Assembly (NCBI GenBank): GCA_023634235.1
Contig: JAMKCF010000007.1
Span: 20,156,592-20,220,591 of the forward strand
From: Pisaster brevispinus
Lineage: Eukaryota; Echinodermata; Asteroidea; Forcipulatida; Asteriidae
Reading direction: 5' to 3'
DNA: 64,000 nt
Part shown: one piece after another, positions 37,401 through 50,868 of the stretch
How positions within the stretch are numbered: the stretch's first letter is position 1
How the letters are laid out: every line of letters begins with the position of its first letter
The notes under the pieces: generated by a model
The model's database searches: none
Told to the model about the DNA's origin: nothing
Seen by the model: the letters and a program-made list of their open reading frames with translations, nothing else
Made by a program: the position numbers and the translations under genes

Positions 37401-38309
37401 ATCATAGCAAACTTGATAAACTGTAATAAAAATTACTTCTGAGTCCACTGCTGCAGGACACAAAGAAGAAGGGGGAAAAAAGTGCGACCGATATAACAAC
37501 ATCCTTATGTCCTCAACACATTTTGCATTCATTCCAGCAAGACCAAAATATAATAAGACACCTACAATTTAGTGAGGGCTGTGTGTAGTAATTCCCCCCT
37601 TAGGAATTAAAAAGTGGGGCTGGACTCATCTAATCAACAATGTCATTGACCTAGGTATTGAGGAGTGGAAAATGAACTCCAACATCCCAAACTCAATTGA
37701 CACAGATATAACCATGGGGTAAGTCCTGCCCGATGGGGGGTCCCTTACACAGGAAATATGGCACTTTACTACCTTCTGTCGGTCTCATAATGAGAGGGGG
37801 AGATTTTGGAGTGGCTAGGGGCAGACATGCCACTTATAAGAAATGGAAGGAGGGGAGGGGGAACTAAAGTCAACGACCGTGCAATTGTGAGACAAGAAGG
37901 GCCACTGCACTACAAGCCAGATTTGCACTTCAGTTCTTTGTTTACTGGCTTCCCTGCCCCCTCCCCATTATTACCACATCTTGAATTTCCTAATTCTTTA
38001 GGATTTATAAACCCATTTTATCAATTGTTTTGAAACAGATTGGAACTATTATGATACTGTATTTCTTACATTTGACATATCTCTTCAACTCCTGTGAAAG
38101 TGTTTTTAGTCAAACTATTGTCAAACTTACTGGTAATTCTTATCCATCCAAATGAACTGGGTATGTATGACTGAAAAAGAACAGTACTTATGCTAAGGTA
38201 TAAATTAACAATTACGCAGGATTTACAGGTTTTGTATGTAGAAAATTTAGTTGGGTGTGTGGTATTACCATTAAAATAACCTACACATTCTGTGCTAGTT
38301 TCAATAAAG

Positions 38310-38444
38310 CTGTTCTACAGAAAATGTAGCTTAGCAGATTCTGTTGCTAAGCAAAAATTTGCAACATTGCATTGAATTTTAGCTGGTCACCTGTTTCAGC
38401 TAAGCTAGAGTTTTCTGTGCTAAGCAACATTTTGTGCTTAATAA
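38310..38444. repeat. TGCTAAGCA/GCTTAGCA-rich interspersed repeat
   Basis: Repeated inverted motifs GCTTAGCAGA, TTGCTAAGCAAAAATT, TGCTAAGCAACATTTT and TGTGCTTAAT occur within 135 bases. Isolated look-alikes occur elsewhere (15990, 26429, 40355). The pattern suggests a degraded interspersed repeat, directly abutting a TAGACC MITE. Confidence 0.5.
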
Positions 38445-38565
38445 TAGACCTTGCACTGACGTCGTCATAAATAAACTTATGCTGAAACAATGCAAATGCA
38501 CAAATTTGTATGTGCTGCGCGCAGAATTGGCCAATGTACAACCTCGTTTTGACCTCTAAGTAAGG
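38445..38565. mobile_element. TAGACC-family MITE copy
   Basis: It starts TAGACCTTGCACTGACGTCG, parallel to the start of the copy at 12556. The interior (AAACAATGCAAATGCAC, GCGCGCAGAATTGGCCAATG) matches the reverse complement of that copy. The right boundary near TTTTGACCTCTA is approximate. Confidence 0.55.
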
Positions 38566-41500
38566 GCACCCTACTCAAATGTGAAACAACTCATCATTTC
38601 TTTAAGTATAGTGAAACCACCATTTTTCATTTCAGAACCATCAAAATGTGTAACGAGTAGGTCTATTTCTATAAACATTACAAGAGCGTAAATGTTTACA
38701 AGGATCCTATTTCTTCAGCTAAGAAAACTTGTATTGCATACATCAACATATTATGCTCTCAACAAACTAAAAAAAAGCTCTCCACATCAAGAAAGAAGAA
38801 TAATAAATCAAGACTTTGTCTTTCCCATTAACAGCACTCAAATAGTCTCACTTTATAACCGACATCCAGATGACGTCACTGAAATTTCAGTAATAAAAAA
38901 TTGATTAAAACCTATCACTATCTATAAAAAGAAAGTACATTTTATGACCTGACCTGCTATCAAGATTCAGCTCTTCATATCTTTTTTATCTGCACTTGTA
39001 AGAACCCCACTCACTCCAGAATAAGCTAATTTCCACCCGCGGCCAGCTTCTGGCTCAGTGATGACGTGAATAAAATCAAGTGAGTATTCATAAAGCAGGG
39101 AATACCTTTAACTTGAACCTCTTTCTCTTGGAAAAATGCATATGCTTGTACATTTTATGGAGGAAGTTTGTACATTTGGTATGATTGTGGTGACATTTAA
39201 AGTTTACTTTGGTTGTTTTAACTACAGTCCATCTGAGATTTGTTCTTGTATTTAACTCATTATGTAAGCTTAAAGGAGAATTTATAAATAAAATGTCATT
39301 TTAGCCCTTTATTCTTCAATGTATGATCATATGTAACATTCTGTCAATTTTTCATGGCAGAAATAGCCCCCTGAAAGAAATAATACAAATAAAGTAAAAC
39401 AATAAACAGTTATGAAAGGCAATAAAGAAGTAATAAATAAATATTTTAAACAATTCAGATTTTTGTGTGAATGTAAGACATCTGAACTGAATAATAAGCA
39501 ATATGGTAAGATACATGTAGAATGACTGCTCTATGTACATGAATCTTCTTGTCTCCGTTTTGTCTCTGTTCGAACAAGACACCTTGGGGAAGCTCATGAC
39601 TATGTGTACACATTACATGGACACATTACCAAAAATAGCAGAATGTTACGATGTGTTTTGTCTGCTGCCTAGTACAAAAATCCCCCGCCATGTCCAACGT
39701 CTTTCTCAATCAATACATGGCCTAATTCTTTCACAAGACACAAACTCAAAAAACACCAACACAATCCTTCGGGCATCATAGGAACAAGGAAGAAAAGTGG
39801 ATCAATCCAACGTAAAATTTACCCCATAAATGATTTCTATTTATCACATCTACCTTTCTAGAGGTTCATAAATAGCTAGAAGGAACTTGTGCTTATTGGA
39901 ACAGTTACAAAACGGGGATAGCAGGGTTTTTATTTTGTTTTTAAGTTTGTGTCCAAATTTTATAACCTAAGTTCTTTTGCACTGGGTTAACTGCTGCCCA
40001 AGGTCTGACAAGATTAGAAGTATGTCATTCAATATCTGCCTGCAGGTGCAGAAGCAACTATACCGAACGGGATGGGATTTTTACAGAGTACAATAATCAA
40101 AGGTGAGTTGTTTGTTTTTGAATTTTTCAAAAGGAAAAAAGCAAGTAACAGATTTTCATCCCCTCAATAAACAATTTTGGTTCTGTTTATTTTGTACGGT
40201 TGAGATTGTCTTTGTTTTGTTTTCATTTCTCATTTTATGGTTTAACAACACACAAAAGATATTTCATAAGCACATTGAACGATATTTACACTATAGGTAA
40301 AATATCCCCAAATTAGTAAAGAAATCAATTAATTATTTTTCAGAAAGATAGGCTGTCAGCAGATTTCTTTGCTAGCAGTTCTTAGGCAGAGGAGAATGTA
40401 CAACCAACCATTGTGTTCACATTTCCTATGAAATAACAACTGTTAGCAAAAATGCTTTCCAAATGTTTGTGTTTAGCAGGTAGTTCTAAAAAACAAACTG
40501 TGGGTATTGATACTGTCATAGCCTTGACCTGTAACAATCCTGCAAGAAAACCTTCCATTGAATGTTGAGGGTGAATATTTCAACCTGTTACAGCATTTCT
40601 TTGTCTTGGCAAGAGCGGGAGCATGGAAGGACAAAACTAATGACTAAGAAAATCTGGGTCAATACCGACCCCAACAGAGGCAGATGTTACTAATCAAATT
40701 ACGACTGATGAAATTACATTGTTAGAAATCAATTTTTTATCTTCTCCTTCTTGGTTGCTTCCAGGATGTCCGTTCGTATCCGTCCTTGAGAGAGTTAATG
40801 TTTGGGTGTGCACCTCAGAAGGATGTGTGAAAAGCAATAAAACATCAATGTTAAAACAATAACTTGTTTCTCCCTGGATTCAATTGATTGTAATTTCACC
40901 GAATAATTTGCTCTGATTGGAACACCTGTTGAAGGTAACTTTAACATCTAGCAATCAATATGGGACTGTCTGGCGACAAGGATTAAACGGAAAGTCTTGA
41001 GACTTGTTGAGGATACAAATCTAAATTAATATTTTCATTTTGGATTCAATAAGCAGGTTCTAAGAATCCAAGAGAATTATGAGTCAATTACTATCCTCTC
41101 TTTAAATCCCTCATTAATTAATGTAAGATAACTCAGTTTATTAAAAAATAAATAAATAATAATAGAAATCTCGAAGAAGGCGTATGAGGTCCTTTCAGTT
41201 ACTTAAAACGCACATCATCTTCCCGAAATAGTGTTCTGTAAAAGGTTCACCATTGAATATAACTCTCTTCTCGGTAAACGTCACAAACAAAGTAATTAAC
41301 TTAAAATAGAAAAGCGTTGGTGTAACCATCAATGTCGTTGCTACATGGCTTATTTCATAGGACCATCAATCCTACTCATCATAAATCATGCTCTACTCCG
41401 ACAACACAAGCTGTCTGGTTATCTTGCTCGCATCATTGAATACTTTGTGTAAAAAACTACCAGGCCTTATTCTATGATTTCTTTGAACACCAAGCACTTT

Positions 41501-42573
41501 AATGAAGCCAGTGAAAGTTCCTCATTTGTGTTTTCATGAATTTGTGTTTGGTGAAATCATGCCTCATTACATACATTAGACTAATACCTAGGAGGTAACA
41601 AGCAGCTTGGGCTACCTTAAAGCCATAGGAATCTCAGGCAGACAAATACATTTTAATCCATTACCAACTTCTTATCTAAAAATAAAGCCTTTCATTACAA
41701 GAAATATAGTGGAAGGGTTATATTTCTCTGATGAATTGATTAAAACGTTCCAACAACCACAGCAAGACACCGCATTGGCCCTTTAAAGACCACTGTCAAT
41801 GGCCGCCCCCCTAATTCAAGCTGATAGGCTCATGACGACGGCACCAGCTCGGTAATCACGAGTCATTATCTGTCTGATGGCGATCCTAACCAAACAGATT
41901 ACTTGGGGTTCTCGTTTCCTTCATTCTTTTCCAAAATGCAGGACCGGCTTAATAAGCCGCCGGACCACATCTGATGGGCCCTGAAGGGGATTATAATGGC
42001 CGGAGATCAGTGTGGAATACACAATGATTTGAATTTGATACACTGGGCAGTTCTGGTGCGCTTCGAACAGTAAATGAAATCTTGTAATGTTTTTGTTTTC
42101 TTTGTGTGTATGTGCGTTGATATTCTGTGGGCTAACCTGGTGACTCCTGACTAATTCATGGTGTCAGACTTAGTCAGGAGGAGAAACTATCTAGTGCTAT
42201 GTGACAGAAATGTACAAAAGAGGTCGCACTGATGTGAAGAAAATCAAAACTGAGTTGTGAAAATTCACCAAAATTAGAGCAGCGAAAACAGGAAATTTAT
42301 GGAACTGGAGGAACACCTTTGAACCTTTAAAAATTGCATGCACATGCAAATCTGTTTCTTTGCAATACAGAGTTGAAATCACAGGCCACTGACTTAGTAA
42401 AGCATCAGTATACTGTGGTTTGAACATGTAGTCAGCACAGAGTATTAAATTATCTATGAATATTAATAAATTGTTTGTTAGAAATACAATTACATAGTAG
42501 ATCAGCTTGTTGAGGCATTTTTGACCGCAACACTGGTATGAAAGTTTGTTGCTCCAGGGTTGAACTGAATGCT

Positions 42574-42585
42574 GGGGGGGGGGGG
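42574..42585. repeat. Poly-G tract (12 G)
   Basis: An uninterrupted run of 12 G; it lies in, and artificially extends, a minus-strand chance frame. Confidence 0.95.
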
Positions 42586-45336
42586 TGCTGAAGAAATACA
42601 GACACCTCCCCATTACCCTGAGTTAAAATGGTTGGTTATATTAAACAACTACTGTATCTCCAACACAGTGTACACAATAAAAACAACTAATTCAGGTAAA
42701 AACTAAACTAATGTGAACACAAGAGGGGGTAAGACTGTTGATCAAACAACAGAACAGGTATAAATTTGATCTGAAGGCGGTGTCAATTCAGTCAAGTGCG
42801 CCACTTAAGTGTTGCCAGGATCCACTAGGTATAAAAGTATCACTTGCTGTTACTTATATTTCACACAGAAATATATATATATTTAAAAACCCCAGTGAAG
42901 AAATATGCCAAATGACACTCTCATGTTGTTTTTTGTACACACCATCAATTCTTACACTGTTTTGTATCTATTACCTTTACATGTATAGTGTCACTGCCAT
43001 TTACAGCAGCATTGTATACATAGCGTTGTCAAGGAGAAATGGTTTTTTATTTAACACAGAACTAGACATAACAAAAACACAGGTCAATGTAGGAGTTACA
43101 GACCTCCTTAGGGAAGATCTGTGATTAGAAGACTACTCCAGCCCCAATATTTTTTACAGACATGTGCTAGATGCAGTCAAGTGAACTGGGGAAACAAATC
43201 CTGAAAGACGATCATGCAAGACCCTGACTTTCAGATCAACAAAGTGTGTTATCCACTTAGACGAGGGTGAGTATAAGCCGAATTAATGCTATTATTTTCT
43301 GCTATTTTAAATATTCAGAGAAAACAGATGTTGTTTTATAATGAAATCTTATTTTAAGTGCGGTAAGTGGGTTATAAAGTACATATCTCAAATAAATTGA
43401 GGGAAAAAATCCCCATGCGCAGTTACCCATTCCTACATGCGAACTTTAGAAAGTTACTGGGCCTCTGGAGTTGTTAAAACTTAAATCGGATAAATCATTT
43501 GGCCTTAATTTTTTAATAACGATTGAAAATGGCCAGATTTGATGGTTTCTTTTAGGAACTGTTTTACTCTACTCCTGGAAGACATAGGCCTATGGAGTAA
43601 TTTTTGGGTCTATTTTGTAGCCAACATAGCCTAGGAAAACCAGTGTGTCCCTTTAAGTTCATGGTACTGTCTTCACTTAACTAATTACAAAATTACACTG
43701 ACAAACTCTGTCACATTGGCAAATGACTCAAATCTCTATTAAGGTCAGGACAGGCCCAAAAGAGCATCCATTATGAGGGGGGAAAGTAGTTCTGAAAGTC
43801 CCACATCATTGACCCGTAAAAATTCAATCGCTTTCGATTTAGGATTCTCAGCACCCCATTATCTCTGCCAGATTTGTGTGCGCATTAAACAAAGACACAA
43901 ACACAAGATAGTTTTGACCCAGGATGTGTCCGATAGGCTTTCGCTACATTGACTTGAATAAATATGGCTGAGTTTACTCCATCGATAATCCATTTAAAAG
44001 GGTGATGCCCTTGTAGCTTGGGTGTATGTTAGAATGGAGGTTATGTTTAAATTGATGCCTTGACACTTGTGTTCAAAGTACATGTAGATCAGCTTGTATT
44101 GCTTCAGTGCACCACAGGCCAAGTGGGGAGGATTTGTATGGATGGTCACTTGGTTTGAAGCAAGTGTACTCACACCATAAATATTCTAAAGGGTGTTTCT
44201 TTATCTGTGAGCATTTGGAAATATTTGATACTGCAAAAAAATTTGAACTTACAAGAATATCCATATAGTAAACAAGAATTGTAAAAATCATGTCTGATGT
44301 TTCAGAGTAGCAGTATTTTTGTCTTCTTCATAAAATGATTTACTTATTTAAAAAGGGGTTGGGCCAAAATTCCACATGTGATGCCCGAATTTCATTTTAA
44401 ATCCAAGGGTTATGTTGGTTATTCTACAGCTTTTACTTGGTCTAATGTCTGACCATGAAGTTTGGCCAATGTCTGTGGGGAATGGTTTACAAAGAGCTAA
44501 TCCTATTACAACATGTCAGACATTTGATTGACTGGGTCATCACACTACACCCCTTACAGGTACAGGGGATTTACAACTATACACGACCTCAACTGAGGTC
44601 CTGGATGGACAATAGTGAGGAGGGATTAGGACCAGGTGGTCAGGGTTTTCATGTAACTTCCTCTAATAATGAATGGGGAAGAAGAAATGCATGTATGGTA
44701 CAATTTATACAATAGATGGTTGGTACAAACAACACAATATTTACTTGCACTTCTAAATTGTTTTACAAGTTTACCAAATGGCTGAATTGAGTGATTAAAA
44801 GGAACATACCAAGTGTTTACTTCATAATAATTCTCCACTAGTTTAATTTACCCTGGACCTATGCAGTTTGTAAAGGTTACATTTCTTGTTCCATTTATCT
44901 GTCACTTGAACAAATTCCAAAATGGTTACTTTTCTCCTCAATTCAATCATGGCATGACAAAGTGCAAAACATCTGTCCAGTTTTGGAATGCTGTAGCACA
45001 TCGAGATGAACCAAATGTGCTTTCAAGAATTAGCTGGACAGGTAGTGAAATATGAACAAAATATAATTCAATTTATTACTTGTCGCCTCAGCCACTTAAC
45101 TACACCTGTTTTTGAAAATGAGTCCTGCATGTAAAGAAATTATTCCTTACTTTCGCTATTGAGGGGGTAGGCTTTTATTTTGAATTGGGCCAGATGGCAG
45201 TGTTAAGTATTGGAGAGGCATTAACACTTTGGTACAAATTAAGTGGATTTTGATTAAATAACTGGATGGAGCTCACTTTCAGGTGGCTTTTGATATAATT
45301 AAATTATAAAAAGAAACACCACAGTATTATTATGGA

Positions 45337-45400
45337 GTGTTGTGGCTGAGTGGTTTAGCATGAGCAGGAGCTGACAGATTGTTTGTTCAAATCCTAGCTT
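45337..45400 (+). mobile_element. tRNA-derived SINE head with both A and B boxes
   Basis: The A box is TGGCTGAGTGG (45343-45353) and the B box GTTCAAATCC (45385-45394), correctly spaced for a pol III promoter. The sequence is tRNA-like but lacks a proper cloverleaf (no matching acceptor stem), so it is a SINE head, not a tRNA gene. The tail runs rightward and its end is unclear. Confidence 0.65.
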
Positions 45401-48400
45401 GGGAAGTGTTAAGGGGGTATATAAACACTATTAGATTGTACAATAAAAGACTCATTCATGTGAAGAAAATCTATACAGATGGTAAAACATTCAAAATGTC
45501 TGATCGACAAATTTGAACCAGTGAAACTTATATTTCAAAGACCTGCTAGGTCTATATGATTCGTTGAAAATGGCATTTAAGAATACATGTACATTTAAAC
45601 CTACAGATAACAAATTACACAATACAGGCAATGTTCTGAAAGATGACAGCACTTCAATCAGATGCATCTATCAAGGTGATTGGTGCTTGAACTAATCTTA
45701 CATCAAATGAGCTTTCAAATACTTGACTATAATGAAATAAGGAGCAGTCTTACCCTGGTTGTCCTGGATTTATTAACAATTATGGTCATCATCTTTTATA
45801 TCTTACCTGCAAATACAGAAGAAAAGAAGTAGAATATACAACAATTAGTGGGAAAATATTAATGACTTTTGAGGCATCACATTATAATTTTAATTGATTT
45901 TTACACCCTCTATTTTGTGTATTTAGCAACCATACTTTGTTAGAAGGTACACAAGGTTTATTTGCTCAGAAGAAAACTCAAATGTTGAGTACTGAGATTC
46001 AAAGAGTCAACATGTGCCTCATTTTGATCCTCGTTAACATGTGCACTTCATTCAAAATCAAGTTGATCATAATGGATTAGTGCAGTGTGAAGAGTGCTTC
46101 ACTCAAAGGAAGCAAAAGCCAATGTCAGTTTTAACCTCCATTGATAAATCCTGCCCCAGGATGATGCAAAGGGCTCTCAGCTCTCCTGTAATGTCCCCAT
46201 GGGGGACAGGCCAATAAGGGGCCATTCTAAGCTTGTTAAAGCCTTATGGATGGGAGTAAACCATTCTGTCGCTGGGATGATGGATGGATAGATGAACTGA
46301 TGATCAGATGTCAAATGTGTGGAATTGAAAGAAGGAAAAAACCCAACAACAACACAAAATTGAATTTTGAATGATTGGTGCAACAGAATGGCAGGTGTGA
46401 ATGCCTTAACCCCATGATAGCTGATAATGCCAGGATGGTGTATGTTAGGACATGCAGGGAAGAGGGTCTGTAAGATTTTGACAAGACAATGTGAAAGACT
46501 TTAGAAAGTAAAAATAGAAGACATCATAAAGGGAAAGGAACAGTTAGTATTTTGATATTTGGAGTGTATGAACAGCTATGTAAAGAAGGTTACCTCATCA
46601 ATCTTAGACATCTATAATTAAAACAATGGATTCCTAGGCATGACGAACAAATTATCTACATGCTAACAGTAAAACTAAAGAAGTTACATTAATTTTTGAA
46701 AGTGTCAGTTTAATTAGAGTGTTTAACTGTGTTCATGAGGCAATACAACAAATAACAAAAATATATTCCCTTCAATGTGCTACCCCCACATATGTGCTAT
46801 AGAAAAACAATTATTCAATGACTCATATGTTTGTATTCACAAAAAATTGTTCAAGTATGGAATTTAACAAGTTCTTCAAAAACACTGTTGTTTATATGAT
46901 GCACTTACATTTTCTCTCTAGTCAACAGGCTTTTGGTAACATCATTTTAAAATGAAAGGCATTAGATTGTTGACCAACCACATGAATATTTAACCATAGA
47001 GTTTTAAACCAAAGTGACCCAGTTGATTGAAGCATGGAGGAAGGGTTAGAGTAATATAGGACGAAACTAGAGAAAGGACCACAATGGTCATCAGGAGGAT
47101 TCCTCTTAGGTCTGGTCAAATGACAGACCAGTGAAGTGATGGGCTAAAACCTCTGACAGGCATCCAATTACTTCAAGCTAACCCTATGGACATGCCTGGG
47201 ACTCCTTTAGTCATTTGCCTGTAGGGATGGAAGGGGCTGATGAGAGGACCAGGGTGCTAAGTGAAAGGTCTCCTTCTGGTTAGCAGACAGTTGGGATGTC
47301 ACCCGTCAACTGCTGGGAACCAATTATTGATTGCTCTAAACAATTCAAATATTTAATAGAACACTGTGGTTACATCAAGAATACATCATCTGGTTTATGA
47401 TCATGACAGATCCTATCTTATTATTTTTTTTTTTTATTCAAGCATCCATCATCTCAAAAACATAGATCCTCCTGAGATTAAAAGTCTTAGCAAAGACTGT
47501 ATTTTTTAAAAGACATTTCTAAAATCTGTCAAGTAATGGCTTGTAGCAACAGACTTTGTCCCAATGCTTATGACAAAAGCAATACTGGAGACTACTACTC
47601 AATAAACAAAGGAGGAAAACTACTCTGTTCAGTCTCAGTGTTGCTACATTAGATTTGGAAGAAAGAAATTATGAAGGTCTATTGAATTGGTGAAGTACAT
47701 GCACTACTAAGCCTTGAATCTGTGAAGACTTTAGGTTTAAAAGCAATCAAATAAGCCTTAACAAGAAAGTGGTGACAAAATAATTAATCTTTAACAATGA
47801 GCAGAAGTACACTAATTGCTTCTTAATCTATACAGCTTTAGTGCAATTGCCAATGTGTCCTCCATCACAGGGCTCTTAAAAACACTTGGAGAAAAAAAGT
47901 GCATGGGAGTATGAACATATCAAATCTGCTTGTCTTCCCTTGTTTTTGAGGCAAACAACATGTTTGGATACTCAAGCCCTGGAGTTCTGCTGGCAGCTAA
48001 CAGCGATTATGCCTGTAATTCCATGACCGTTAAGGAGACAGTTGACCGCTGAATTGACCACTCAGCCGCAAACAATATCTCAAATGGCATTTCATTACAG
48101 GCCAGATCAAGCCACATTTCTTCAGGGAAATAACAACAGCTCCATGCCAGGATCCATGCCCAGATGAAATGAAGCACAAACAGGGTTTGGGTGGAATCTC
48201 TGTGTAACCAAATTACAACTGATTTCTCAGTCAGGTATCCCAGTGGTATTCGATTGAATTATGAAAGAGAATGGGAAGGCCAACTGGCTGCCCAAAGATG
48301 GCAAGAAAATTGGGTCATGCCTTGGTCAGTTGACTGATGGGTCAATTGAAGCTATTGACCACTGGTGTTTGAGACACATCAAGTTTGAAGACATATGAAT

Positions 48401-49444
48401 GGTTTTAAAACACCTGTGAACATTTACATCCAGCTCATAGCTATTGGTCCATACAATGATTTTTGTGAATCAAAAACAATAATGTGTTTAAAGGTTGCAA
48501 ATGGATAGACCTACAGTTAATTGTAAAATTACTGGTAGTTCCCAAAATGTATTGGGACAGACAACATATTAATTCTATGAAGTTTTCATTTCTGAGATTT
48601 GTATCCTTTTAGAATTATTTTAAATAGTTGAATTGTTGACAAAAGACCTTTCTCTATTAAAAATCCCAACAAGTTGACACGCACAAAACCCTAACAATGA
48701 AATCAGGATGAGCATTTGGCTTACATTTTTGTGCAAAGCCCAAAGCCCGGATATATTTTTGTGCCAAGCCTAGTTCACCTTTATGGATTAGCTCAGTACC
48801 AGGGAGGAGTGCTTAAATAAACAAAGCTCTTTATGTAAAGATTCAATCAACATCTTGACTTAAGACAACATCTTCAATCCGTACAAAAAGGAACATGACT
48901 AATCCGCCTTCAAATAATATGTACATACGTCAATTTCTAAAGGGACATGTTCCATTTCTTTGAGTTTCTGTACACAACAAAACGTGTGGATATTAATAGG
49001 CAAAGTCAACACTGAATCAGGCTTTCCTCTCCAACCAATGTCAACAAGTTGCGGAGAGCAAATGCAAAGAAAACCTTCAATTAAGGGAAAAAGTAATTTT
49101 CATTTCCTCGAGTGGGGCTCTTTTAGGATGCAATCGTGTGGGATGCGTTTTACTTTTAATTGGTGCCAGGCTGCTTGGCTGGGGCTTAAATGTGCACCAC
49201 AGCAAGAGTACGTGACTGGTTAAAGTTTCCTAGATAAGTCACCACTATCACAAACGGGATGTCAACTGTGGTTAAATCGAAAGACAGTTTATTTTTCTTA
49301 TATGAGAAATTGTTGATTTGCAAACAATTAGAATGACATCAGCTGTCAAGAGTTTGACCATTTGTGTTCATTGCTTGTTTTAGCCTAAGGGTTGATAAAT
49401 TTCAAATAGTAAAATATAATAAAAGGGGCAGAGGATGTCGTCGT

Positions 49445-49456
49445 CCCCCCCCCCCC
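49445..49456. repeat. Poly-C tract (12 C)
   Basis: An uninterrupted run of 12 C. Confidence 0.95.
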
Positions 49457-50399
49457 TAATTCTCCATCTACCCATTGACCAAAAAGACATTTCAACTTTT
49501 TGGCAATTTAAACTTTTTACTCCCACCATTCTGAAAATCTCTCTTGCAGACTGAAATAACTTTCTGATCACAACAAAACAGATTCTCAATTCTCATCAAA
49601 AGTAATATTAGTCTCCCCCACCCCCACATCACATCAAAGAGGCCGTGCTCAACAAGCCAAGCATACAGTTTTCAAAATTGTTTATACTAATTAATATCAA
49701 AGGTCTATGTGGGCTGGTCAATCATCCAAAGATTTGCAACCTTTACAGCAGCATACAAAAAATAAACATTCCAGACGCTCAATTTTGTTACATTAATTTT
49801 ATTTCCTTGAGAAAAAAAAGACATCTGGAAAATCAGTTTGCACTATGCACTTTCGAATGCAATTACCTGTGCTTTTCTGAACAGCAACATGGGAGAACAA
49901 AAATAACATAACACACTTGATGATTTGAAGGCCAAATACATCTTGACATGATTTTAATTATTAGGTCTTCCATAATGAAAAGAGGGCATGAAGGTAGTCT
50001 GGTTTTGTCCTGTTACAAACTCTGTATGTGCACTGCAAAAAATATTGGTTAAATTTTGACCAACATTTTGACCAACGTTAGGTCTAATATGAACTCTCTA
50101 AACTGTTGGTCAAAATTTAGCCCAACAAGGTTGGGTAAATATTTTGACCAACTTATATGTCTAATAAAATTACCATACTGTTGGTCAAAATCTTAATAAA
50201 CTTTATTGGTAATTTTTTTAACCAATTGTTGGGTAGAAAGGTTTGATGTTTCAGTTGGGTAATTTTACTTGACCAAGTTTTGGGGATTTTTTATCAACAA
50301 AAGTTGGTCAATATGTATTGTGCTATTAATTCACCATTTGATTCACAGCTCCCCGTGTGATACGTCGTATGTCCAGGCATCGAAACGATCTTTTCCACA

Positions 50400-50481
50400 G
50401 TGACGAGTGGTGGAGAGCTGTGCCATTGGCGTCTCTCTCAAAAACGTGGGGTAGCCCAGTGGTTTATAGATGCTTTTGAAG
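50400..50481 (+). pseudogene. Decayed inverted copy of the 5' exon-like segment, left arm
   Basis: This is exactly 82 bases, aligned without gaps to 50868-50787. The ATG has become GTG and many codons differ, but the region around TCTCTCTCAAAA, CCCAGTGGTT and TTTTGAAG is conserved and followed by GTTAGT. Reading runs toward the element centre, opposite to the right-arm copy. Confidence 0.55.
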
Positions 50482-50786
50482 GTTAGTTTTTAACTAAATA
50501 ACGTTTGTTTTCCGTTCAGTTGCTGTACACAGTCGTGCCAGATGCAGTGCAAGCAATGCAGTGATAGTGCTATTCATGTATTGTAGTACACCGCGTTGCA
50601 TGTCTATACTCCATACAACGCACTGCCTGCAGGATGTTTGTAACGTTACAATACATGTATAAGAAATGCATGATAAAACTGAAAATTATTCAATGGCATT
50701 ATCACTGTGCTGCTTGCTATAGGCAACTGTCACGACTATGTACAACTGAATAGGAAACAAAACTTAATATTTAGTTAAAAACTTGC

Positions 50787-50868
50787 CTTCAAAAGGATCT
50801 ACAACCACTGGGGCAACTTGCTCTTTTAAGAGAGACGACACGGTCACAGCAACTTCTGGACTCGCCAT
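50787..50868 (-). pseudogene. 5' exon-like segment in the right arm of the fold-back element
   Basis: From an ATG in a strong CCAAAATGGCG context (a YY1-like start-site motif) the minus strand reads 27 codons, beginning MASPEVAVTVSSLLKEQVAP and ending DPFE plus one base. It then meets GCAAGT, a non-standard GC donor; the other arm has GTTAGT at the same place. No family is recognised. It could be the first exon of the parent transposase or a captured host exon. Confidence 0.5.

Larger units (their letters stand above)
30491..50030. other. Upstream flank of the gene: no supported coding gene, repeats and candidate regulatory DNA
   Basis: No open frame here shows a recognisable family. Contents include the SINE fragment at 33645-33717, ACATGT repeats at 34418-34440, a GAGTAC-type short repeat near 36762-36795, a TGCTAAGC-rich repeat plus TAGACC MITE at 38310-38565, a SINE at 45337-45400, homopolymers at 42574 and 49445, and candidate regulatory islands near 41.76-42.03 and 47.98-48.08 kb. 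This may be intergenic or an upstream intron of the same gene. Confidence 0.6.

Noticed and set aside
42197..42613. 138-codon minus-strand frame, the longest in the window
   Set aside because: It runs through a 12-G tract and has no recognisable family or splice context; best explained as chance.
45337..45400. Genuine tRNA gene
   Set aside because: A and B boxes are present but the flanks do not pair into an acceptor stem and no anticodon arm folds; a SINE head is more likely.
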